Source: Cryobacterium lactosi (GTDB lineage Bacteria; Actinomycetota; Actinomycetes; Actinomycetales; Microbacteriaceae). Taken from it: a stretch of 64,000 nucleotides of DNA. The stretch lies in contig NZ_SOHM01000036.1 of the NCBI RefSeq assembly GCF_004403945.1, positions 62,001 through 126,000 of the forward strand. The letters run 5' to 3'. A program made the translations under genes and the position numbers. Positions 27,510 to 36,434 of the stretch are shown piece by piece (position 1 is the first letter of the stretch; every line of letters starts with the position of its first letter). The notes under the pieces are model-generated. The model did not search any database. It saw only the letters and a list, made by a program, of their open reading frames with translations, and was not told the origin of the DNA.

Positions 27510-29188
27510 TCGAGGATCCTTTCGGCTGGAGTGATGGTGTGTTGCTGTTGCTGTTGCTGTTCTTGATCCTGGTCGCCTCCCGGCGGGGTGTCCTGCGGGG
27601 AGTGGTCGACGATCCGGGTCGGGATGATCGAGATGGACTGGGTGTTCGCGGCCTGGTCGTTGACGAGACCCTGGATGTTGCGGGCCGAACCGCCACCGGT
27701 GTTGAAGTCGGGCTCGAGCCCGATCACCCAGGTGTCCTTCGACCCACCGCCCTGGCTGGAGTTCACCACGAGCTCACCCTCAGGCAGGGCCACCCGGGTG
27801 AGGCCGCCCGGCAGCACCCAGACATCCGACCCGTCGTTCACCGCGAACGGACGGAGGTCCGCATGACGGGGACGCATCCCGTCGTCGACGAGGGTGGGGA
27901 TTGTCGACAGCTGCACCACCGGCTGGGCGATCCAGCCGCGCGGATCCTTGAGCAGCTGCAGCCGCAGGGTCTCCAGCTCCGCCTTGGACGCTGCCGGCCC
28001 CACCACGAGGCCCTTGCCGCCCGAGCCGTCGACGGGCTTGACAACGAGTTCGTCGAGCCTGTCGAGCACCTCCTCCAGCGCCAGCGGGTCTTCGAGCCGC
28101 CAGGTGTCCACGTTGGGGATGATCGCGTCCTCGCCGAGGTAGTACTTGATCAGGTCGGGCAGGTAGGTGTACACCAGCTTGTCGTCGGCGACGCCGTTGC
28201 CGACGGCGTTGGCGATGGTCACGTTGCCCAGGCGTGCGGCCATCAGGATGCCCGGCGACCCCAACTGGGAGTCGGCACGGAACTGCAGTGGGTCCAGGAA
28301 CTCGTCGTCGACCCTGCGGTAGATCACGTCGACCCGGGTCGGGCCCGCCGTGGTGCGCATCCAGACCCGGCCGCCGGAGCAGAACAGGTCGCGGCCCTCG
28401 ACGAGCTCGACGCCCATCAGCCGGGCCAGCAGGGTGTGCTCGAAGTAGGCGGAGTTGAAGACGCCGGGGGTGAGCACCACGATGTTGGGGTCGTCGACGC
28501 CGGCCGGGGCCGAGGCACGCAGGGCCTGCAACAGCTTGTTCGGGTAGTCGCCCACCGGGCGCACCCGCATCGAGACGAACAGTTCGGGCAGGGTCTGCGC
28601 CATCACGCGCCGGTTGGAGATGACGTAGCTGACCCCGCTGGGCACCCGCACGTTGTCTTCGAGCACCCGCCAGGCGCCCACCTCGTCGCGGATCAGGTCG
28701 ATGCCGGACACCTGGATCCGCACATTGTTCGCCGACGTGATGCCCGCGGCCTGACGGTGGAAGTGCTTGGACGAGGTGATCAGGCCGGCGGGAATGACGC
28801 CGTCTCGCACCGCGGCCTGCGGGCCGTAGATGTCTGCCAGGAAGGCCTCCAGCGCGAGGACTCGCTGCTTGATGCCGGCCTCCACGTTCACCCATTCCGG
28901 CTGCTCGATCACCCGGGGCACGGCGTCGAGCGGGAACGGCCGCTCCTCGCCGGCGAAGTCGAACGTCACTCCCTGGGCCAGGTAGGAGCTGGCCAGGGCG
29001 TCGGTGCGCCCGCGCAGTTCCTCCTGGGTCATGCGGGCGAGCGCGTTGTAAACGTCCTTGTATGCCGCCCGGGTTTCCGTGGGCGAGAGCGACGACGGAT
29101 CCGGGAACATCTCGTCCCAGGCCGAAGTCGCGCCTCGCTCGCGGGGCGGTGCGGAGGTAGCGCCATAGCCACTGAAGAGGTCAACCAT
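27503..29188 (-). CDS. Circularly permuted ATP-grasp protein (DUF404/DUF407)
   Basis: A 561-residue enzyme expected to form an amide or peptide bond using ATP. Family blocks include GVTFDFAGEERPFPLD, VLEDNVRVPSGVSYVISNR, VVLTPGVFNSAYFEH and VVKPVDGSGGKGLVVGP, a glycine-rich ATP loop. The final 25 residues are Gln-rich (QDQEQQQQQQ), encoded by a short trinucleotide tract at about 27538-27562. It is the first gene of the operon with alpha-E and transglutaminase. Comparative studies have proposed that such operons make or modify a small peptide. Confidence 0.92.
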   Translation of the reverse strand: MVDLFSGYGATSAPPRERGATSAWDEMFPDPSSLSPTETRAAYKDVYNALARMTQEELRGRTDALASSYLAQGVTFDFAGEERPFPLDAVPRVIEQPEWVNVEAGIKQRVLALEAFLADIYGPQAAVRDGVIPAGLITSSKHFHRQAAGITSANNVRIQVSGIDLIRDEVGAWRVLEDNVRVPSGVSYVISNRRVMAQTLPELFVSMRVRPVGDYPNKLLQALRASAPAGVDDPNIVVLTPGVFNSAYFEHTLLARLMGVELVEGRDLFCSGGRVWMRTTAGPTRVDVIYRRVDDEFLDPLQFRADSQLGSPGILMAARLGNVTIANAVGNGVADDKLVYTYLPDLIKYYLGEDAIIPNVDTWRLEDPLALEEVLDRLDELVVKPVDGSGGKGLVVGPAASKAELETLRLQLLKDPRGWIAQPVVQLSTIPTLVDDGMRPRHADLRPFAVNDGSDVWVLPGGLTRVALPEGELVVNSSQGGGSKDTWVIGLEPDFNTGGGSARNIQGLVNDQAANTQSISIIPTRIVDHSPQDTPPGGDQDQEQQQQQQHTITPAERILEC

Positions 29189-29464
29189 GACTGGATGCTA
29201 GTCGCCCGGTGTTGCCGTTTTGTTTCCTGCTTGCGGCGCGTCCGGTGGTTCATCCCGGGTGCCCCGCCGCGCGCCGGACCGACCCATCTGTCGTCCCCAC
29301 CGTGCAATATGCATACACAATCATGTGAACAAGCGAGCCGTGCCCTGCAGATCTCCCGAAATCGGTGACAGACTGCGGCTTTTTTGCATACAGTTAGCAA
29401 AAGTCCGATTCTCTGCCGCACACGTCAGTTCACGTTCGGCCGCACCAACAAGATCCGAGCACTC

Positions 29465-31165
29465 ATGCGCGCTGTTGTATGGCCCCGATGGTTGGGGCTG
29501 CTGATCCTGCTGTCCCTGGTGGCCTGCCCAGTGATCATCACGTGGTCGCTGGCCGGACCCGACACCGCATTGCTGGGCTCGCTCTCGGAGCGACTGCCGT
29601 TTGCCGCGGCGGGCACCGTGGTTGCACCGATCCTGTCCGGTCTTCTGGGCGTGGGTTCAGGCCTGTTGGTCACGCGGCGCCGTGGCTGGGCCGACCAGCG
29701 GTTTCGTGCGCTGATTCTTGCCGGGGGCGCCGTATGCCTGCTCTGGTTGACGCTCGTGAGTGTCTTCTGGTTTGCGGTGCAGGGTGAGATCCTGCCGTTA
29801 CTGGCCGATGAGCCGGCTGCCCACGCCGGACTGGACACGCTGAACACCCTCCTCATTCCGTCCACCATCGCGGTGTTCGGCGGCGCGGTCGCCGTCGCCG
29901 TGCACGTCAGGGCGGCGACGCGGATCATGGTCACCGAGGGGCACGTGCAAACCGCCCGCAGTCGGGGGCTGCCCACCACCTGGCCGATCCTTCGCCGGGT
30001 GATCCGCCGCACGCTACCCGCAATCGTGGCCGTCCAGCTCGTCGAGTTCCTCGTGTTCTACGGTGGCTCGCTGACTGTCCAGGCCGCACTCGCCACACCG
30101 CTCCCGGCCGCCGACCTGCCCCCGCTGCTCCCCGCCGAAAGTCTGCCCATAGTGCTCGGGAGCATCCTGCTCGGCGCCGTCGGCTTCGTGATGGCCGGTG
30201 TCGCCCTCGCAACGAGCACCCCGGCACCCGTCGTCGACACGCTGCGGCGGACTTCGGCTGCGGACAGCGGGCTCGCCGCCCTGCTCGCCGTACCGGGAAT
30301 CACCTCACCACGGCCCAGCCCTCCCCGGCCCAGCCTCACCAAGCCCACCCTGGCCTCCACAGGTTTCCGGGCCGCTGATTTCCTCGACATCCGCGACCTG
30401 CGCACCCGCACGACCGGGGAAGGACTGCAGCGGGAGCCTCTGGACGGCGTCAGCCTCACGCTGCCGCGTGGGCAGACCCTTGCGGTCATCGGCGACGACC
30501 CGGACGGCACCTCGTTGCTCTGCCAGTCCATCGCCGGAATGCAGCACTTGAGGCACACCGCAATGTCAGGGTCTATCCTCTTCGACGGCATCGAACTCGT
30601 CGGGCTGCCAGAGCGGGACTTCCGGCACCTGCGTGGGCAGCGCATCGGGTTCCTGCCCGCGCCGGCTGCCGACCACTTCGACCCGAACGCCCGCATCGGG
30701 CAGCACCTCGTGACGCTGGTCACCCGCCGGACCGAAACGCCCCGATCCCAAGCCCGCTCGGCTGCCCTGGCGCTGATGGCCCAGGTCGGTCTCGACGATG
30801 CGGAGAAGGTGTTCGCGGCCTACCCCGGTGAGACGCCGACGGCGACCTGCCAGCGAGTGCTGCTCGCCGGTGCGCTGGTCGGCGGGCCGCAACTGGTCGT
30901 CGCCGACGATCCCACCAGGGGCTTCACCGCCGGTGATGAGGCAGAATTCCTCGACCTGCTGCACTCGCTGCAACAGGAGCGCGGCTTCACCCTCATCATC
31001 GTGTCCCCGAGGGTGGAGATCGCCGTACGATGCGACCGGGTCGCGATCATGAGCCATGGCGCCATCGTGGAATACGCGTCGGTTCCGGAGCTGCTGACCG
31101 CGCCCCAGCATCCGCACACCCAGCGGCTGGTCGCACGGGGCGCGCCGGAATCCAACGGCCCCTGA
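29465..31165 (+). CDS. Peptide-transport permease fused to a degenerate ABC ATPase
   Basis: A 566-residue fusion. Residues 1-285 are membrane-embedded and DppB-like, with VQTARSRGLPTTWPILRRVI matching the cytoplasmic EAA loop of dipeptide permeases. Residues from about 305 follow OppD/DppD closely, but each catalytic motif is altered. Walker A is GDDPDGTS (343-350, Lys lost), the Q-loop site reads FLPAP, the signature is replaced by PGETPTATCQR (about 454-464), Walker B is VVADDPT (Glu to Asp), and the H-loop is IVSPRV (His lost). The reading frame is intact, so this is a maintained pseudo-ATPase, not a decayed gene. The ATG at 29465 is my choice; a TTG at 29384 would extend it. No binding protein is nearby. 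Confidence 0.8.
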   Translation: MRAVVWPRWLGLLILLSLVACPVIITWSLAGPDTALLGSLSERLPFAAAGTVVAPILSGLLGVGSGLLVTRRRGWADQRFRALILAGGAVCLLWLTLVSVFWFAVQGEILPLLADEPAAHAGLDTLNTLLIPSTIAVFGGAVAVAVHVRAATRIMVTEGHVQTARSRGLPTTWPILRRVIRRTLPAIVAVQLVEFLVFYGGSLTVQAALATPLPAADLPPLLPAESLPIVLGSILLGAVGFVMAGVALATSTPAPVVDTLRRTSAADSGLAALLAVPGITSPRPSPPRPSLTKPTLASTGFRAADFLDIRDLRTRTTGEGLQREPLDGVSLTLPRGQTLAVIGDDPDGTSLLCQSIAGMQHLRHTAMSGSILFDGIELVGLPERDFRHLRGQRIGFLPAPAADHFDPNARIGQHLVTLVTRRTETPRSQARSAALALMAQVGLDDAEKVFAAYPGETPTATCQRVLLAGALVGGPQLVVADDPTRGFTAGDEAEFLDLLHSLQQERGFTLIIVSPRVEIAVRCDRVAIMSHGAIVEYASVPELLTAPQHPHTQRLVARGAPESNGP

Positions 31166-31216
31166 CGCTCACGGTCGCGCCCCGGTTCGAGCACGCCCGC
31201 GCGGCTCAAGAGCCGG

Positions 31217-31855
31217 TCAGGCGTCGCTGACGGCGTTGCGGGCGCCGAGGATGTGCGATCGCATGGCCGCTTCGGCCCAAATGGTGTCACCCGTGCGCAG
31301 AGCGGTCAGGATGTCGCGGTGCTGGTGGTTGCTCCGCGAGCGGTACAGCGCGCCGTGAGCGCGGAAGGCGGCCTCCATCAACGGCACCCGGGCAACTGAG
31401 GTGGTCAGGGCCATCAGCTGCGGACTGCGGGAGGCGGTGACCACGATGCGATGGAATTCGGCGTTGAGCCTGCCCAGTTCGGTGATTCCGAGCTCGTCTT
31501 CCGCCGTCACCAGGGGTTCCATGGCGTCGATGAGCACGCTGAGCATGGCGATTTCGTCAGGCGTGATCCGACTTGCGGCCAAGCCTGCGGCCCGGCTTTC
31601 GAGCCCGGCCCGCACGAAGTAGGTTTCGCGAACCTGTTCGATGGTCCACGGCACCACCTGGGCGCCGCGATTGGGAACGACGGTCACCAGTCCGGCCTCG
31701 TCGAGGCGGCGGAGCGCTTCCCGGATCGGGGTGCGGCTCACCCCGAGTTCCTCGGCCAGGGCCTGTTCCCTCAGCATCAGGCCGGAAACCAGTTCGCCGG
31801 AGAGGATGCGCGCGCGCAGGGTCAGATAGACCGTTTCCCCACCTGTTGACGCCAC
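31217..31855 (-). CDS. GntR-family regulator, FadR/FCD subfamily
   Basis: A 212-residue regulator. The winged helix at residues 5-70 contains LREQALAEELGVSRTPIREA. An all-helical FCD ligand domain follows (about 80-205) with Asp and His residues (NAEFHRIVV, SNHQHRDIL) that typically bind a metal and a small acid. A GTG start at 31855 has GAAGGGG upstream. It converges with the permease-ATPase fusion. Its target is unknown; TGCATACA copies at 29310 and 29385 upstream of that fusion are possible but unproven sites. Confidence 0.9.
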   Translation of the reverse strand: MASTGGETVYLTLRARILSGELVSGLMLREQALAEELGVSRTPIREALRRLDEAGLVTVVPNRGAQVVPWTIEQVRETYFVRAGLESRAAGLAASRITPDEIAMLSVLIDAMEPLVTAEDELGITELGRLNAEFHRIVVTASRSPQLMALTTSVARVPLMEAAFRAHGALYRSRSNHQHRDILTALRTGDTIWAEAAMRSHILGARNAVSDA

Positions 31856-32007
31856 GATTCCCCTTCTTCGCGACGGGCACTCCTGCCCGTGCTATCGAGC
31901 TTGACACAGTACGGCGGCCAACGGGGGCTGCCCTCGCCAAACCTCGCAGACTGCCCAGTACTGGGGTGACGCCGCCCCCGCCCTGCAAGCAAGAGGGCCG
32001 GGCACAC

Positions 32008-32034
32008 AAAAGGGCCCGTCTCGCGACGGGCCCC
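32008..32034 (-). terminator. Rho-independent terminator of the rplK-rplA operon
   Basis: A perfect 9-bp stem (32012-32020 with 32025-32033), a 4-nt loop and, on the minus strand, a TTTT run (plus 32008-32011). It begins 43 nt after the rplA stop. Confidence 0.88.
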
Positions 32035-32076
32035 TGTGTCGATGTGCGTTTCTTGCGAAACGCGCCAGCGAAATGC

Positions 32077-32766
32077 TTAGATGCTGTTCACATCGAGCGG
32101 GATGCCGGGACCGAACGTGGTCGACACGGCGCCCTTGGTGATGTAGCGGCCCTTGGAGGAGCTCGGCTTGAGGCGAACGATCTCCTCGAGTGCTGCGCCG
32201 ATGTTCTCGTTCAGCTGGTCGGCCGAGAACGAAGCCTTGCCAACGACGAAGTGCACGTTGGAGTGCTTGTCGACGCGGAATTCGATCTTTCCGCCCTTGA
32301 TGTCGGACACGGCCTTGGCGACGTCAGGCGTCACGGTTCCGGTCTTCGGGTTGGGCATGAGACCGCGCGGGCCGAGGACCTTACCGAGACGACCGACCTT
32401 GCCCATGAGCTCGGGGGTCGAGACGGCGGAGTCGAACGAGGTGTAGCCGGCGGCTACCTTCTCGATGAGCTCGTCGCCACCGACCTCGTCGGCGCCGGCA
32501 GCGATGGCTGCCTCAGCCGCGGGGCCCGTTGCGAAGACGATGACGCGGGCGGTCTTGCCGGTGCCGTGGGGAAGAATCACGGTGCCGCGGACCATCTGGT
32601 CTGCCTTGCGGGGGTCGACGCCGAGCTTGAGCGCGACCTCGACGGTGGAGTTGAACTTGACGGAGCCGGTCTCGCGAGCGAGGGTGACGGCTTCGGTGGG
32701 GGTGTAGAACTTATCGGCTTCGATCTTCTCGACCGCAGCGCGGTAGGCCTTTGACTTGGGTGCCAT
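32077..32766 (-). CDS. rplA: 50S ribosomal protein L1
   Basis: A 229-residue ribosomal protein that binds 23S rRNA at the L1 stalk and often represses its own operon. The start [20 protein letters not shown] and the central block [20 protein letters not shown] are diagnostic. AGGAGATTCAAA precedes the ATG at 32766; a longer form is not credible. It is 135 nt behind rplK and is closed by a strong terminator. Confidence 0.99.
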   Translation of the reverse strand: MAPKSKAYRAAVEKIEADKFYTPTEAVTLARETGSVKFNSTVEVALKLGVDPRKADQMVRGTVILPHGTGKTARVIVFATGPAAEAAIAAGADEVGGDELIEKVAAGYTSFDSAVSTPELMGKVGRLGKVLGPRGLMPNPKTGTVTPDVAKAVSDIKGGKIEFRVDKHSNVHFVVGKASFSADQLNENIGAALEEIVRLKPSSSKGRYITKGAVSTTFGPGIPLDVNSI

Positions 32767-32901
32767 TTTGAATCTCCTGTAGATGCATGTGCTGAGAGCG
32801 TGGTTTTCGTGAGCCTGGCTGGCTCTTCCACTTGGTGCCAGTCGGCAGGTCGCTGAGACCATGCCTGTCGGCGGGTGTTCGACGAATCGAACGAAAGGGT
32901 G

Positions 32902-33333
32902 TTAGCCCTCGACCGTGATGCCCATGGAGCGAGCGGTTCCGGCGATGATCTTCGACGCGGCGTCGAGGTCATTGGCGTTGAGGTCAACCATCTTGGCCTC
33001 GGCGATTTCGCGAACCTGCGCCTTGGTGAGCTTGGCAACCTTGACGGTGTGCGGGGTTCCGCTGCCCTTGGCAACTCCTGCGGCCTTCTTGATGAGCTCC
33101 GCTGCGGGCGGGGTCTTCAGGATGAAGGTGAAGGAACGGTCGTCGTACACGGTGATCTCAACCGGGATGACGTTGCCGCGCTGGGATTCGGTCTGGGCGT
33201 TGTAGGCCTTGCAGAATTCCATGATGTTAACGCCGTGCTGACCCAGCGCCGGCCCGATGGGGGGTGCGGGGTTGGCGGCGCCGGCCTTGATCTGAAGCTT
33301 GATCAGACCAGTAACCTTCTTCTTCGGTGCCAT
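32902..33333 (-). CDS. rplK: 50S ribosomal protein L11
   Basis: A 143-residue protein of the GTPase-associated centre. [20 protein letters not shown] (N-terminal domain) and [12 protein letters not shown] (C-terminal rRNA-binding end) are diagnostic. Length is normal. It lies 99 nt behind nusG on the same strand in the conserved order secE-nusG-rplK-rplA. Confidence 0.99.
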
Positions 33334-33432
33334 GTTCTATTCCTTTTCAGTGATCGAACCCGGGATCGAGCTAGTCGAGATCCAGGTTCTCCCGCGTCCC
33401 CGGCATTTCCGGGGGGCGGTGGTTGGGGGAGG

Positions 33433-34401
33433 TTAAAGCTTGGTGACCTGGTCGAAGCTGAGCTCGACCGGGGTCTCGCGCTCGAAGAGCGACACGAGCA
33501 CGATGAGCTTGCCGCTCTCGGGCTTGATCTCGCTGATCGAACCGGGCAGGCCCGCGAACGAGCCTTCCTTGATCGTGATGGTCTCGCCGATTTCGTAGTC
33601 GATCTCGGCGGGCAGAACGCGCTGGGCGGCCTTGCCTGGGGCGCCGGACTTGGTGACCGGGACATCCTTGATCTCAACGAGGCCCTTGAGCATGCCGAAG
33701 GCTTCTTCGAAACGCAGCGGGGTGGGGTTGTGCGCGTTGCCCACGAAGCCGGTGACCCCGGGGGTGTGGCGCACGACAGACCAGCTGTCTTCGTTGAGGT
33801 CCATGCGCACCAGGACGTAGCCGGGGATGCGCACGCGGGTGACCATCTTGCGCTGGCCGTTCTTGATCTCGACGACGTCTTCCATCGGAACCTCGACCTG
33901 GTAGATGAAATCTTCCATGGCCATCGACTGCTTGCGGTTCTCGATGTTCGACTTCACGCGACGTTCGAAGCCGGCGTAGGAGTGGATGACGAACCACTTG
34001 CCGGGCTGGAAGCGCAGTTCCTTGCGGAAGGCTTCGTACGGGTCTTCCTCTTCGGCTTCAGCGTCGGCGTCGGTCTCGACGGATGCGTCCCCGTCGACCT
34101 CTTCCTCGTCTTCAACGGCTTCGACGGCGGCCTCGGCCTCGTCGGCGGAGTCGATGTCGAGGGCGTCTTCGACGATGGCGTCGGCCTCGGGGTCCGTGGA
34201 CTCGGCGAGGGCGTCCAGTGCGGCGTCGAGGTCGTCTTCGACGTCGGCGTTTTCGTCTTCAACGTGCAGGGCGACCTGCTCGGCGGCTTCGACCGACGTT
34301 TCGTCGGCGGCGAGGGTGTTGCCCTCCTGCGCCTCATCGTCGTTGGAGGACTGCTCGGCGGCGGTGGCCCAGTCGACGTCGTCGCGATTGGTCTCAGTCA
34401 C
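33433..34401 (-). CDS. nusG: Transcription termination/antitermination protein NusG
   Basis: A 322-residue NusG. Residues 1-130 are a very acidic, Asp/Glu/Ala-rich extension common in actinobacteria but absent from the 181-residue E. coli protein. The NGN domain follows (about 135-255, with [19 protein letters not shown]) and then the KOW domain (about 265-320, [18 protein letters not shown]). It links RNA polymerase to Rho or the ribosome. A GTG start at 34401 has AAGGA upstream. Confidence 0.98.
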   Translation of the reverse strand: MTETNRDDVDWATAAEQSSNDDEAQEGNTLAADETSVEAAEQVALHVEDENADVEDDLDAALDALAESTDPEADAIVEDALDIDSADEAEAAVEAVEDEEEVDGDASVETDADAEAEEEDPYEAFRKELRFQPGKWFVIHSYAGFERRVKSNIENRKQSMAMEDFIYQVEVPMEDVVEIKNGQRKMVTRVRIPGYVLVRMDLNEDSWSVVRHTPGVTGFVGNAHNPTPLRFEEAFGMLKGLVEIKDVPVTKSGAPGKAAQRVLPAEIDYEIGETITIKEGSFAGLPGSISEIKPESGKLIVLVSLFERETPVELSFDQVTKL

Positions 34402-34524
34402 TAAATATCAATCCTTCTTCTATTGCGTGGGCGTGAGGCTGCAGCGTTCTGATTACTGCCGTGGTGCGTGCTCACCGATCCACGTTTTTCATGATCAGTC
34501 TCGGTGCCGCTAGTGCGGCACGGG

Positions 34525-34797
34525 TCAACTGGGAGTGCCGAATACGTACGTGACGACGAGCGCGAACACCCAGTCGAGTGCCGATACCAGCGCCATCATG
34601 ATCACGACGAAAACCAGAACCACACCGGTGTAGCTGAGCAGTTCCTTGCGGGTCGGGGTGACGACCTTGCGGAGTTCGGCCAGGACCTGCTTGATAAACA
34701 GGGACACCCGAGCGAACGGACCGCGTTTGGTTTCGCGGGCCACTCTGGCGTTGGCGACGATTTCCTCGCTGGGTTCGTCGATAACTTTTCGGGCCAC
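34525..34797 (-). CDS. secE: Preprotein translocase subunit SecE
   Basis: A 90-residue protein with a charged N-terminus, the amphipathic helix FIKQVLAELRKVVTPTRKEL and one membrane segment (about 55-80). This is the single-span form usual in Gram-positives. It stabilises SecY in the translocon. GTG start. It lies between tRNA-Trp and nusG, the widely conserved arrangement. Confidence 0.98.
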   Translation of the reverse strand: MARKVIDEPSEEIVANARVARETKRGPFARVSLFIKQVLAELRKVVTPTRKELLSYTGVVLVFVVIMMALVSALDWVFALVVTYVFGTPS

Positions 34798-34840
34798 CTG
34801 TTACACCTTTCGTGGGCCGGCGGAAAGACCACCGACTTGC

Positions 34841-34912
34841 AGGGCGGACAGGACTCGAACCTGCAACCTGCGGTTTTGGAGACCGCTGCTCTACCAATTG
34901 AGCCACCACCCT
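34841..34912 (-). tRNA. tRNA-Trp (CCA)
   Basis: A 72-nt cloverleaf on the minus strand with acceptor AGGGTGG/CCGCCCT-type pairing, D arm GCTCAATTGGTAGAGC, anticodon CCA (plus 34877-34879) and T arm with GGTTCGAGTCC. CCA is not encoded. It lies just upstream of secE. Confidence 0.96.
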
Positions 34913-35070
34913 ATGAAGCGAAACCGTCAGGCGTCAATGCCGCCCAGGCTGGCCGAATGACCAAAATAGGCGCAAAAAAGCTTGGCAGATTTCAACTACC
35001 GGATCAAGTCTAGGTCACGGCGAAGGCCCTGTAAAGCCAGCACCCCTGTTCCCCGCACACGACGGCCCCG

Positions 35071-35076
35071 TATGCT
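35071..35076 (+). promoter_or_regulatory. -10 element of the leaderless aminotransferase gene
   Basis: TATGCT, 6 nt before the GTG start at 35083. The same hexamer and spacing precede the LacI gene at 56966. Confidence 0.5.
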
Positions 35077-35082
35077 CGTTAT

Positions 35083-36285
35083 GTGGCACACGACATCAAA
35101 CGGATCTCCACCAGAATCGGCTCCATTGCGGAGTCCGCAACCCTCAAAGTCGACGGCAAGGCCAAGGCGCTGCAGGCCGCCGGACGGCCGGTGATCAGCT
35201 TCGCCGCGGGCGAGCCGGACTTCCCGACCCCGCCGCACATCGTCGAGGCCGCGCTGGCCGCCGTGAAGGATCCGCGCAACCACCGGTACACGCCGGCAGC
35301 CGGCCTGCCGGAGTTGCGCGAAGCCATCGCAGCGAAGACGCTGCGCGACAGCGGCCTGGCCGTTCCGGCATCCCGGGTGCTCGTCACCAACGGTGGCAAG
35401 CAGGCCGTCTACCAGGCCTTCGCCACCCTGCTCGACCCGGGTGACGAGGTGCTGCTGCCCACCCCGTACTGGACCACGTACCCGGAGGCGATCCGCCTCG
35501 CCGGCGGCGTGCCTGTCGACGTGTTCGCCGGCAGCGACCAGGGCTACCTGGTCACCGTCGAGCAGCTCGAAGCCGCCCGCACCGACAAGACCAAGGTGCT
35601 GCTGTTCGTCTCCCCCTCCAACCCCACCGGCGCCGTCTACTCCGAGGACGAGACCCGCGCCATCGGCGAATGGGCCGAGGAACACGGGCTCTGGGTGATC
35701 AGCGATGAGATTTACCAGAACCTCACCTATGACGGGGTGCGCGCGGTCTCGATCGTCGAGGCCGTCCCCGCCCTGGCCGACCGCACCATCCTGGTCAACG
35801 GGGTCGCCAAGACCTACGCCATGACCGGCTGGCGCCTGGGCTGGATGGTGGGGCCGCAGGATGCGATCACGGCCGCGGCCAACCTGCAGTCGCACCTCAG
35901 CTCCAACGTGTCGAACATCTCCCAGCGCGCCGGCATCGCGGCGTTGAACGGACCGCAGGACGCCGCAGAAGCCATGCGGGTTGCGTTCGACCGCCGCCGC
36001 AAGCTCATCGTCGCCGAGCTCAACAAGATCCCCGGCATCCGCACGCCCACCCCGCAGGGGGCGTTCTACGTGTACCCCGACGTGACCGGTCTGCTCGGCC
36101 GCACCTGGGGCGGGGTCACCCCCACCACGTCGCTCGAGCTGGCCGACCTGATCCTGGATCAGGCCGAGGTCGCCGCGGTCCCCGGCGAGGCCTTCGGGCC
36201 GAGCGGCTTCCTCCGCCTGTCCTACGCTCTGGGCGACGATGCACTCCTGGAGGGCATCCGTCGCCTCCAGAAGCTGTTCTCCTAG
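35083..36285 (+). CDS. Pyridoxal-phosphate aminotransferase (aspartate aminotransferase-like)
   Basis: A 400-residue class I/II aminotransferase. Motifs are [12 protein letters not shown] near the start, [37 protein letters not shown] and [17 protein letters not shown], with the PLP lysine Lys243, plus a C-terminal GFLRLSYA, where Arg binds the substrate carboxylate. Such proteins next to tRNA-Trp/secE in actinobacteria are usually annotated as aspartate aminotransferase. GTG start with a TATGCT hexamer 6 nt upstream, so probably leaderless. Confidence 0.93.
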   Translation: MAHDIKRISTRIGSIAESATLKVDGKAKALQAAGRPVISFAAGEPDFPTPPHIVEAALAAVKDPRNHRYTPAAGLPELREAIAAKTLRDSGLAVPASRVLVTNGGKQAVYQAFATLLDPGDEVLLPTPYWTTYPEAIRLAGGVPVDVFAGSDQGYLVTVEQLEAARTDKTKVLLFVSPSNPTGAVYSEDETRAIGEWAEEHGLWVISDEIYQNLTYDGVRAVSIVEAVPALADRTILVNGVAKTYAMTGWRLGWMVGPQDAITAAANLQSHLSSNVSNISQRAGIAALNGPQDAAEAMRVAFDRRRKLIVAELNKIPGIRTPTPQGAFYVYPDVTGLLGRTWGGVTPTTSLELADLILDQAEVAAVPGEAFGPSGFLRLSYALGDDALLEGIRRLQKLFS

Positions 36286-36296
36286 CCTTCGGGTCT

Positions 36297-36358
36297 CCGC
36301 GAACTGTGAGCTAAGCACCTCAACCCGCGAGTTTTCGGGGCTTAACTCACGGTTCGCG
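36297..36358. repeat. 62-bp imperfect palindrome, family A copy 2
   Basis: Arms at about 36298-36319 and 36337-36358 pair at 19 of 22 positions around a 17-nt loop. The left arm differs from copy 1 (17441) at one position in the first 23. It lies 11 bp after the aminotransferase stop. Confidence 0.8.
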
Positions 36359-36399
36359 TATCCACCGGGCGGTGGATGGGGACATCGACCGGAAAGGTG

Positions 36400-36428
36400 T
36401 TGCCCCGGGGCGGCTCTGGGGCGATTGT
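36400..36428 (+). promoter_or_regulatory. Promoter of the ABC-2 exporter operon
   Basis: TTGCCC (36400-36405), a 17-nt spacer, and GATTGT (36423-36428), 6 nt before the ATG at 36435. This fits a leaderless sigma-70-type promoter. Confidence 0.45.
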
Positions 36429-36434
36429 GGGTAC

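Noticed and set aside
27539-29368. 609-codon plus-strand open frame
   Set aside because: Antisense to the ATP-grasp gene, with no recognisable fold.
29465-31165. Treating the permease-ATPase fusion as a pseudogene
   Set aside because: There are no stop codons or frameshifts over 566 codons and the fold-defining hydrophobic pattern is kept; motif loss alone does not show decay.
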